Positions 1-8,398 of a stretch of 64,000 nt of DNA are shown here, piece by piece. The translations under genes were made by a program, and so were the position numbers. The stretch is from Acetofilamentum sp. (GTDB lineage: Bacteria; Bacteroidota; Bacteroidia; Bacteroidales; DYOH01): contig DYOH01000010.1 in the NCBI GenBank assembly GCA_020720625.1, positions 1-64,000 on the forward strand, read 5' to 3'. Within the stretch, counting starts at the first letter, position 1; every line of letters begins with the position of its first letter. Under the pieces are notes generated by a model. The model worked only from the letters and a program-made list of their open reading frames with translations. It made no database searches and was not told the DNA's origin.

Positions 1-179
1 AACTGTTTAGTACAGTTACAGCATTTTATAAAAATCAACGCTGGCAGGGTTTTTTAGACTAGACTCTTTAAAGATAGTGATACTTAATGAAATTAAAAAA
101 ATATCAGACAGTTTATACTCAAAATTATGTTGTAAAAATTAAATCATTATTTTTGCCCTAAAAATTAGCTTTATTAAGC

Positions 180-2360
180 ATGAATAAAGAAAAACTCGAA
201 GAGGTATTTGGTCAGTTAACGGGTTATGTGGCCGAAAACGACATAAGAACAGCGTTCGATAGAATTGTGCAGCTTGTAGACAGAGTTGGCGATGGAGAAT
301 ATGCAGTTCGCTACGAACAATTAAACGAAACCTATCAGTTAATATTGAGATATTTTGCTCAGGGCGTAAGAGATCCTGAGCGCCCGATGCTTATTATGCA
401 TCTTAAAAAGGATATTTTAAAATTAGCCGACGATTTAAAAGAACGAATTTTTTATCACAGTGCAGAAATTCCAACCATTCATCTGGAAAAACTACATCAG
501 AATCATGTAAGTTTGGCTGCCGAAAAACTTGAGGAATTATTTAAGCAAATGCTTGTTTTTGAAAAATACTCGGAGGAAAGAACAACCTTGCTTCATTCAT
601 TTTTTATGCGTTTTTGGCTAGTAAGTCATTACAACGAATTAGAATTGGCACTTTTTGCCAAAATGATTGCTGACAAAAGTATGAGCTGGCAGGAAAAATC
701 CTTATTGGTTTCGTCATTAACTTTGGGATTATTAAGGAGTTTCGATAGTGGTAAGTTTCATCTACTAATAAATATTGTCGACGATAAACAAGAGCAAGTA
801 TGGCAACGCGCCTTGGTAGGTCTTGTTTTTGCGCTCCATCGTTACGACAGAAGATTACATATTTATGGCGATTTGTATAATCGGCTGAAAATGTGGGATA
901 ACCCAATTATTGAGTCTGCTGTGGAAAAAATTGCGCTGCAGATTATCCGAACACAGGAAACAGATAAAATTGCCAAAAAATTACAGGAAGAAATTCTTCC
1001 GGAAATGGTAAAATTAAGTCCAAAGATTGCCGAAAGATTAGATTTAGACAATATCTTGTCGGAGGAATTGAATGAAGACAGTAATCCGGATTGGGAAAGT
1101 ATTTTTCGCGACAAACAGGATATTCTTGATAAAATGAGTGAGTTATCTACCATGCAAATGGAAGGCTCCGATGTGTTTATGAGTACTTTTTCTGCATTAA
1201 AAAACTTTAGTTTCTTTCAAAAAATTCCCAATTGGTTCTTGCCTTTTTTTAAAGAGAACATTTCGGTGCAGGAAGCCAGCGAAGCTATTGGCGACGAGGT
1301 AAAGGCCATTCGCTTTCTGGAAACATTGGAAAAAATTCCGATAATTTGTAATTCCGATAAATATTCGTTTTGTTTAAACCTGAAAAATATTCCGGAACAA
1401 CAAACCAAGTGGATGACCAATATTTTTATGGCCGAACTTGAGCAGGTGAATGAGCTTTATGAGAGTGAGAAGAAGGTAAATATTAATGAAAAAGACCGTT
1501 TTATTTTTACGCAATATATACAAGACTTGTATCGCTTCTTTAAATTAAGTCCAAACCGCAATTTTTTTACAGATTTGTTTACTCAGAGTTTAAAACTGCA
1601 CGATAAAGAGTTTTTCAAGCTTATTTCAAAGGGAAAAGAATCTATAAAGCGAATTGCACAGTTTTATTTTGAGAAACAAGATTTTTCCAAAGCAATAGAA
1701 GTGTTTTCACTCATGCTCGAGAATGGTGAAAGTAGCTATGAAATATATCAGAAAATTGGATTTTCTTATCAAAAATTGCACGATTATGCCACAGCACTTG
1801 ATTATTATCTAAAGGCAGAGCTTTTTGATGAAAATCAGGTTTGGAATATGAAAAAAATTGCTTACTGCTATTTGAAACTAAAGAAACCCAAAAGGGCTTT
1901 AAAATATTATTTGCAATTAGAAGCCAACGAGCCCGATAATCTTAGTTTACAATTACAAATTGGGAGGACGTATCTGGATTTAAAGAAATTTGATGAAGCA
2001 TTAAAACGTTTTTTTAGGGTAGAATATCTTGATGCGAATAATTTTAAGGTTTGGCGACCAATTGCTTGGTGCAGTTTTATGCTCGGAAAATTTCAGAGTG
2101 CCGAAAAATATTTACAGAAAGTAATTGATAAAGATGCAAATAAGCACGATTACTTAAATATGGGCCATGTTCAGTTATGTTCGAGCAATCTGATAAAAGC
2201 CATAGAAAATTATAAGCTGAGTATTGAACAGCACGACAATGATTACGAGGCATTTGTTGATGAAATTGCCCAAGACTATAAAGTTTTGCACAAGCATGGT
2301 ATCGATAAATACAAAATTAAACTAATCCAGGACCATTTGTATTTTGAAACAGAAAGTTAA
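180..2360 (+). CDS. TPR-repeat protein, function unknown
   Basis: 726 aa ORF; C-terminal third contains consecutive TPR-like helical repeats (AQFYFEKQDFSKAIEVFSLMLENGESSYEIYQKIGFSYQKLHDYATALDYYLKAELF...). Confidence 0.85.
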   Translation: MNKEKLEEVFGQLTGYVAENDIRTAFDRIVQLVDRVGDGEYAVRYEQLNETYQLILRYFAQGVRDPERPMLIMHLKKDILKLADDLKERIFYHSAEIPTIHLEKLHQNHVSLAAEKLEELFKQMLVFEKYSEERTTLLHSFFMRFWLVSHYNELELALFAKMIADKSMSWQEKSLLVSSLTLGLLRSFDSGKFHLLINIVDDKQEQVWQRALVGLVFALHRYDRRLHIYGDLYNRLKMWDNPIIESAVEKIALQIIRTQETDKIAKKLQEEILPEMVKLSPKIAERLDLDNILSEELNEDSNPDWESIFRDKQDILDKMSELSTMQMEGSDVFMSTFSALKNFSFFQKIPNWFLPFFKENISVQEASEAIGDEVKAIRFLETLEKIPIICNSDKYSFCLNLKNIPEQQTKWMTNIFMAELEQVNELYESEKKVNINEKDRFIFTQYIQDLYRFFKLSPNRNFFTDLFTQSLKLHDKEFFKLISKGKESIKRIAQFYFEKQDFSKAIEVFSLMLENGESSYEIYQKIGFSYQKLHDYATALDYYLKAELFDENQVWNMKKIAYCYLKLKKPKRALKYYLQLEANEPDNLSLQLQIGRTYLDLKKFDEALKRFFRVEYLDANNFKVWRPIAWCSFMLGKFQSAEKYLQKVIDKDANKHDYLNMGHVQLCSSNLIKAIENYKLSIEQHDNDYEAFVDEIAQDYKVLHKHGIDKYKIKLIQDHLYFETES

Positions 2361-2500
2361 TCTACCTTTACTAAACATTTTAGTTTAGAATTTATGGGCA
2401 TAGCTGAACTAGATTTTTTTCGCAATCGAAGATAGAAATTTTTTTAAATATTGGTATCACTTAGCAGAGGCAATTCTAAGGGGTTAAAAATATAATGAAG

Positions 2501-2542
2501 AAAATAAAAGACTTTGCTTATTATGTCAAAGTCTTTTATTTT
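2501..2542. terminator. Bidirectional intrinsic terminator between convergent genes
   Basis: Perfect 16-bp inverted repeat aaaataaaagactttg / caaagtcttttatttt with 10-nt loop, between convergent TPR and ALDH genes. Confidence 0.8.
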
Positions 2543-2561
2543 TAGTAGTATAAATAATCGT

Positions 2562-3980
2562 TTAGCTTGGCTTAACCAAGATTTTGGGTTCCATTTGTTC
2601 AAAAATAGCGTATTTAACTCCTTCGCGTCCGAATCCGGAGTTTTTTAACCCGCCGTAGGGCATGTGATCTACCCTAAATGAAGGCACATCGTTGATAATA
2701 ACGCCGCCTACCTGCAATTCGTTAAAGGCATAATTCATTTCGTCTATACTATCGGTAAAAATACCCGCTTGCAATCCATATTGCGAATCGTTAATCTCTG
2801 CAATACCCTTGGTAAAGTTATCTACTTTTTCTAAGGTAACCACCGGACCAAAAATTTCTAAAGCACAAACATTCATTTGTTTGTGTGTGTTAGTAATAAT
2901 AGTTGGTTCAAAGTAATTACCTTTTCTGTTTCCACCCAGGAGAATTTTAGCGCCGTCATTTACAGAATCTTTTACCCACGATTCAACTCGTAAGGCATTA
3001 TCTTCGTCGATCATGGCCGAAATTTCGGTATCCTGATTTTGTGGATCGCCAAATTTTAGTTTTTTCGTAGCATCTACAAATTTTTCGGCAAATTGGTCGA
3101 AAATGCTTGCATGCACGTATATACGCTGCACATGAATACACACTTGTCCAGAATATGCAAAACTACCAACTAAGCATTTATTAACGGCCACATCAATGTT
3201 GGCCGAATGTGATACTAATACGCCAGCATTTCCACCAAGTTCGAGCAATACTTTTTTCTTTCCGGCCTGCTGTTTCATTTGCCAACCGATTTCGGGCGAT
3301 CCGGTAAAGCTGAGCATTTTTATTCTCAGGTCGGTTATGAGCTGGTTACCAGCTTTGCGATCGAGCGGTAAAACACTAAAGGCTCCTTTGGGCAATTCTG
3401 TATTGTCAATAATTTTAGCTAATTCTAAGGTAGAAAGTGGAGTAGATCGGGCTGGTTTAAGAATAATGGCATTTCCGGCAGCAATGGCAGGCGCAATTTT
3501 ATGTACGGCCAGGTTTAGCGGAAAATTAAAGGGCGCTATTCCGGCTACTAATCCAATTGGAAAGTATTTTACCAATCCTTCTTTGCCTGCTCCAGCAGCT
3601 GTCCAGTCGAGAGATAGAAATTCTTTGGGGAGTCGTTTTGCTTCTTCAGCGGCAATAAGAAAAACCTGTGCAGCTCTTTCTATTTCGCCTATGGCATATC
3701 GCATAGGCTTGCCCGATTCCATAGCCAGTACCGATGCCAAATAGCTTTTGTTTGCCAATAATTCTTCGGAAATTTGTCTGAGAATAGCAAATTTTTTATA
3801 AGAAGGCAGATACTTCATTTCGTTTTCTACTGCCAAAGCAGCTTCAATTGCATTGTTTAACTCGACTTGAGTGGCTTGCCAGGTTTGGGCAAAATTTTCA
3901 CGTGTAAACGGATTTTCCACCATAAGCGGAATATCTGTTTTTTGGAACTTTCCCCCTACATAAATATCATAGTAATTCAT
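2562..3980 (-). CDS. NAD(P)-dependent aldehyde dehydrogenase
   Basis: ALDH family motifs: APFNFPLNLAVHKIAPAIAAGNAIILKPA, LSFTGSPEIGWQM, LELGGNAGVLV, SGQVCIHVQRIYV, EIFGPVV. Start trimmed from the ORF-track 4184 to the Met of MNYYDIYVGGKF (3980), because the upstream extension is low-complexity repeat. Confidence 0.92.
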   Translation of the reverse strand: MNYYDIYVGGKFQKTDIPLMVENPFTRENFAQTWQATQVELNNAIEAALAVENEMKYLPSYKKFAILRQISEELLANKSYLASVLAMESGKPMRYAIGEIERAAQVFLIAAEEAKRLPKEFLSLDWTAAGAGKEGLVKYFPIGLVAGIAPFNFPLNLAVHKIAPAIAAGNAIILKPARSTPLSTLELAKIIDNTELPKGAFSVLPLDRKAGNQLITDLRIKMLSFTGSPEIGWQMKQQAGKKKVLLELGGNAGVLVSHSANIDVAVNKCLVGSFAYSGQVCIHVQRIYVHASIFDQFAEKFVDATKKLKFGDPQNQDTEISAMIDEDNALRVESWVKDSVNDGAKILLGGNRKGNYFEPTIITNTHKQMNVCALEIFGPVVTLEKVDNFTKGIAEINDSQYGLQAGIFTDSIDEMNYAFNELQVGGVIINDVPSFRVDHMPYGGLKNSGFGREGVKYAIFEQMEPKILVKPS

Positions 3981-4065
3981 AGTAGTATGCTGAGATTTGA
4001 TGGTAATACGTTGTAATTCATAGTAATATGTTGAGATATGATAGTGATTTGTGGTGATTTGTTGT
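3975..4065. repeat. Imperfect ~41-bp tandem duplication over the ALDH start region
   Basis: attcatagtagtatgctgagatttgatggtaat... (from 3975) and attcatagtaatatgttgagatatgatagtgat... (from 4016). Confidence 0.6.
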
Positions 4066-4199
4066 ATTATGTTGAAAAACTTTGTTATACGATTTATTAT
4101 ACTGTAATATGAAAACTCATCATGTAAACATTGTAAACAAAAAAAACAATTCGCCCGACAATTGATTATCACAAAGTAATTCAATAAGTTATCCGGATA

Positions 4200-4862
4200 T
4201 TATTTAAGATTTTGCAGCATTTTGTCAACTTCATCTTTATAGGCCAATGCACCCGAATAGTTTTCTTTGTCGTCGAACTCGAGTGATAGTTTTTCGAGCT
4301 GATTAAGGTATTCTTCTCTAAATAGCACCTCGTTTTTAATATCTTCCAGCTCGTTTGATTGTACATATCCTTCGGCCAGATGCTCAGAACTTTCGTCCAT
4401 TGATTTTAATCGCTCTTCGTGCTCTTTTAGTTCGTTACGTCTTTTTTCTTGTTCCGAAGCAGCTTTCATTTTAAGTTTTAATCCTTCGTATTGCTCAAGC
4501 AATTTATCGTATAGAGCCATTTTCGATTTTGCTAATTCAATCTGATTTAGGTACCCGTTAACGATTCTATCGCATTGTGCGGCAACTTCAGCATCCATTT
4601 TTGCTTTGTATTTCTCTTTCATCTTGGCATATTCTTCCAAAGCTGTTTTTTTGTGCTGGTCTTTATAATATGAAAATTTTGCGTTTTCGAAAAATGCAGA
4701 ATAAGCGTCAACAATAGCATCCCGTGCAAAAGAATCAAGTCTTTTTATGCTTGCTTCGGCGTCTCTTTTGTCTTGTCTTGCTTTTTGTAAACTAGCGTTT
4801 ATCCTGTTTTCCAAATCCTGATTTGGGTCTGGTTCATCCTTTTTAAATAAATTCCATGCCAT
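4200..4862 (-). CDS. Coiled-coil-rich hypothetical protein
   Basis: 220 aa, highly charged, heptad-rich ORF; no recognised catalytic motif. Confidence 0.75.
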   Translation of the reverse strand: MAWNLFKKDEPDPNQDLENRINASLQKARQDKRDAEASIKRLDSFARDAIVDAYSAFFENAKFSYYKDQHKKTALEEYAKMKEKYKAKMDAEVAAQCDRIVNGYLNQIELAKSKMALYDKLLEQYEGLKLKMKAASEQEKRRNELKEHEERLKSMDESSEHLAEGYVQSNELEDIKNEVLFREEYLNQLEKLSLEFDDKENYSGALAYKDEVDKMLQNLK

Positions 4863-5019
4863 TTTATATATATTTTAGTTTGAATGTAAATATACGATTT
4901 TTTCAGAAATCAGGCCTAAGTTGAATGATAGATTCTTGAGCATAGATGAAAAAATATTTTGATAAACAGTTTTTTTTGAATGAATAAAAATTCTTTTGTT
5001 TGCATGAAAATTGAAGCAC

Positions 5020-5802
5020 ATGCTAATAGAATATTTGCAGTCTTTAGACATAACAAGTTTTCCGATTGTTTTTTTGTTGCTTTTTGCCGGATTTGCTGGT
5101 GGAGTGGTTAATACCTTTGCAGGTAGCGGCACAGCCATACCTTATAGTATTTTTATGCTCTTGGGATTACCTCCACAATTGGCCAATGGTACAGTACGTT
5201 TTGGGGTGGTAATGCAAACACTTGCCGCATCGGTAAGTTTTTACAAAAAAGATAAACTCGATATGCTCAACGGCTGGCGTATTGCTATTCCCAACCTAAT
5301 TGGCTCACTTGTGGGAGCACAAATTGCGGTAAGTATCGATCCGGAAATTTTCCGAAAAATTTTGATTGTAATCATGCTGCTTTTACTAATCCTGATTTTT
5401 TATAAGCCCGAGAAATGGCTACGCGAGCATCATGATGCTAAGGGAAAAAAACCGCTATGGTGGCACTATGTAATTTACTTAATTATAGGTGTTTATGGCG
5501 GATTTATTCATATAGGTGTTGGCATTTTTTTGTTGGCAGCCTTGGTACTCATTTCGGGCTACGATTTAGTAAATGCAAATGGTATAAAGGTATTTGTGGT
5601 ATTTGTTTATAGTCCATTTGTTTTAGCTGTATTTATGTTGAATGGTGATGTAAATTATTTGATTGGCATAATTACAGCCATTGGAAATCTGGCAGGCGGA
5701 ATTGCCGCCTCCTATTTTGCCGTAAAGAAAGGTTCCGGGCTTGTGCGATACATTTTAGTGGCAGTAATAATCATTTTTGTAATTAAATTAATTTATTTTT
5801 AA
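5020..5802 (+). CDS. TauE/SafE family permease
   Basis: About 260 aa polytopic protein with GFAGGVVNTFAGSGTAI...LG.P...ANGTVR and GVYGGFIHIGVGIF...NAN..K motifs typical of TauE/SafE; ATG at 5020 preferred over TTG at 5011. Confidence 0.85.
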   Translation: MLIEYLQSLDITSFPIVFLLLFAGFAGGVVNTFAGSGTAIPYSIFMLLGLPPQLANGTVRFGVVMQTLAASVSFYKKDKLDMLNGWRIAIPNLIGSLVGAQIAVSIDPEIFRKILIVIMLLLLILIFYKPEKWLREHHDAKGKKPLWWHYVIYLIIGVYGGFIHIGVGIFLLAALVLISGYDLVNANGIKVFVVFVYSPFVLAVFMLNGDVNYLIGIITAIGNLAGGIAASYFAVKKGSGLVRYILVAVIIIFVIKLIYF

Positions 5803-5935
5803 AAAAATTGAAAAAAAGAACTTTTGTAGTAAATTAGGGTTTGAAATTTGCATAGCTCTGTATTAAAAATATATTAGTAAACATGCAGAAATTGTTTAAA
5901 ATGTATGTATCTTTATTTACTCTAAAAATATTAGA

Positions 5936-8383
5936 ATGCATAAACAAAAAATAAGCATATTATTGATTCTAATTTTAAGCACACTTGTTGCCATATCGCA
6001 GAATTCTGTTGATTCTATAAAGAAAATACTGGAAGTAGAAAAGGATCCCATTAAACAAGCTGAGTTAATGCTTGAATTAAGTAATCTGCTTAGAAACACA
6101 GATATTTCGCAATCAACACAAATAGCATTAAATGCACTGGATATTTCTAAAAGTGAAAATGATAAGTATTTATTATCCAGGGCCAGTTATGTAGTTGGAA
6201 AAGCATATTTGGCGCAATATGCCTACAGCAAAGCATTAGAGTATTTTCAAAAGAGTATACAAATAAAAAGCAGATTAATTGAGGCAAATCCCAATGATAA
6301 AGAAGTAATAAAAGAGCTGGCTTTGGTGTATTATAATACCGGAAATGCATTGGCCGCGATGGGAATGCTCGATTCTTCGCTATTCTATCACCATCAGTCG
6401 CTCCAGGTGAATAAATCAATAGACAATAAAATAGAAATTGCATGGAGTTATTATAGTTTAAGTGAAACATATAATCATCGCGGAGATATTACCAACTCTG
6501 GCTTATATTTAGATTCAGCCATAAGCATTTTTCAGGAATTGAATGATCTTACCGGACTTGGATATTCGTGGAATGCATTTGGCAATTTTTACCGCGATCA
6601 AGGAAACTACCCAATGGCCTTGCAGTATTATTTACAAAGCAAACAAATAAATGAGGATAATAGAGATTTGGCCGGTTTAGCAACAGCCAATAACAATATT
6701 GCCAATGTATACAAATTTCAGGGCGATTTGCACGAAGCACTTGCCAATTATATTACCAGTTTAGATATCAGGTTAAAAATTGGAGATATTCCCGGACAAA
6801 CCGAGAGTTACAACAACATCGGGAGTATCTATTTTCAGTTGTCAAAGGATTCTTTAAAATATTTGGATTCGGCTGCTTTTTACTATGCAAAATGTATAGA
6901 GTACAGCGAATTGATAAATAGTTACAGTCTTTTAGCAACTGCCACAAATAATTTGGGCGGAGTATACTTATATAAAAATGAACTCGATTCCGCTTTGCTT
7001 TACTTCAACAGAGCCAAAGATTTAAGCTTATTTACGGGAAATATGCAAATATATGCTCAGGCCCTAATGAGTACAGGAGATTTATATAATAGGCAAAAAA
7101 AATATAAGGAAGCACTTACAACACTCGACGAAGCAAAATTAATAGCCCAACTTAGCGATGCGCAAGAACTTGTGCGCGATATTGCCTTTATGCAAAGTCA
7201 GGCCTATTATTCGTTAGGCGACTATAAGAAAGCCTTTTCGCTTCTGGTAGAATATCAAAATGTTGCCGATAGATTAAAGAACGAAGAAAATACGAAGAAA
7301 ATAACCAAACTAAATTTACGATACGAGTTTGAGCAAAAGCAAAAAGAACTCGAATTTCAAAAAAAACAAAGCGATTTAAAAGCGCAGGCAGAATTAAAAC
7401 AACAAAAATTAATCAGAAATGTGTTTGTGCTGGCTTTTGGTTTTGTTGTGTTGTTAGCTATTGTGTTGTATAAAAACTTTAAGCGTAAAAAACGAGACAA
7501 TCAAATTTTGCAAATTCAAAAACACGAAATAGAAAAGCAACGCGACGAAATACAGAAGAAAAATGGCTTTATTACCATACAAAATGAAAAATTAGTAGAA
7601 CAGCGCGACGAGATTCAATCGCAGAAACAATCTATCATTGATAGCATAAACTATGCATCGCGCATACAGAAAGCAGTGCTTCCGCCCGAGAATGGGCTGG
7701 TTACTTTTTTCGACGATAGTTTTATCTATTATAAGCCCCGAGACATTGTAAGCGGCGATTTTTTCTGGTATCGACATACCCACAACCGCTTTATCCTTGT
7801 AGCCGCCGATTGCACCGGGCATGGTGTTCCCGCCGGGTTTATGAGTATGCTTGGAGTTTCTTTGCTTAATCAGATTATTGGGCAAAATCCTAATCTGCAT
7901 GCCAACGAAATTCTCAATCAGTTAAGAGCAATGGTTATTAGTTCGCTGCATCAGGAAGGAACTCTGGTGGAGACAAAAGACGGTATGGATTTGAGTTTAC
8001 TAATTTTCGACAAAGAGCTAAAAAACATGGAGTTTGCTGCTGCTAATAATCCTTTGTTTTTAATAAGGAATAAAGAAATTTTGATTTACAAAGCCGATAA
8101 AATGCCAATTGGAGTGTCTTTTCGCCGTGAATACGATTTCGCGCTGCATAACATCGATTTGCAAAAAGGTGATAAATGCTATATCTTTTCCGACGGGTAT
8201 GTAGACCAGTTTGGCGGCGATAGGAATGGAAAGTTTCTTGTAAAAAGATTTCGCGAGCTTCTAGTAGAAATAAACTACCTTGATATGAGTGCTCAAAGAG
8301 AACGTTTGCATGCGGAGTTTTTAAACTGGAAAGGTGAAAACGAGCAGGTAGACGATATTCTAATAATTGGTGTTAGTGTTTAA
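5936..8383 (+). CDS. TPR sensor with C-terminal SpoIIE/PP2C-type serine phosphatase domain
   Basis: Signal peptide, TPR repeats, single TM helix (RNVFVLAFGFVVLLAIVLYKNF), coiled coil, then RDIVSGDFFWY...AADCTGHGVPAGFMSMLG...SDGYVDQFGG. Confidence 0.9.
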   Translation: MHKQKISILLILILSTLVAISQNSVDSIKKILEVEKDPIKQAELMLELSNLLRNTDISQSTQIALNALDISKSENDKYLLSRASYVVGKAYLAQYAYSKALEYFQKSIQIKSRLIEANPNDKEVIKELALVYYNTGNALAAMGMLDSSLFYHHQSLQVNKSIDNKIEIAWSYYSLSETYNHRGDITNSGLYLDSAISIFQELNDLTGLGYSWNAFGNFYRDQGNYPMALQYYLQSKQINEDNRDLAGLATANNNIANVYKFQGDLHEALANYITSLDIRLKIGDIPGQTESYNNIGSIYFQLSKDSLKYLDSAAFYYAKCIEYSELINSYSLLATATNNLGGVYLYKNELDSALLYFNRAKDLSLFTGNMQIYAQALMSTGDLYNRQKKYKEALTTLDEAKLIAQLSDAQELVRDIAFMQSQAYYSLGDYKKAFSLLVEYQNVADRLKNEENTKKITKLNLRYEFEQKQKELEFQKKQSDLKAQAELKQQKLIRNVFVLAFGFVVLLAIVLYKNFKRKKRDNQILQIQKHEIEKQRDEIQKKNGFITIQNEKLVEQRDEIQSQKQSIIDSINYASRIQKAVLPPENGLVTFFDDSFIYYKPRDIVSGDFFWYRHTHNRFILVAADCTGHGVPAGFMSMLGVSLLNQIIGQNPNLHANEILNQLRAMVISSLHQEGTLVETKDGMDLSLLIFDKELKNMEFAAANNPLFLIRNKEILIYKADKMPIGVSFRREYDFALHNIDLQKGDKCYIFSDGYVDQFGGDRNGKFLVKRFRELLVEINYLDMSAQRERLHAEFLNWKGENEQVDDILIIGVSV

Positions 8384-8398
8384 CAGTATAAATTTTAT

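Noticed and set aside
3196-3744. 182-aa plus-strand ORF
   Set aside because: Antisense shadow ORF of the well-supported aldehyde dehydrogenase gene; no recognisable domain.
2562-4184. Full-length 540-aa version of the aldehyde dehydrogenase
   Set aside because: The N-terminal extension is low-complexity and repeat-derived; family-typical length begins at the Met at 3980.
5020-5802. TauE/SafE permease as part of the sulfur system
   Set aside because: It is about 36 kb from the sulfur island, with unrelated neighbours; the family has many substrates.
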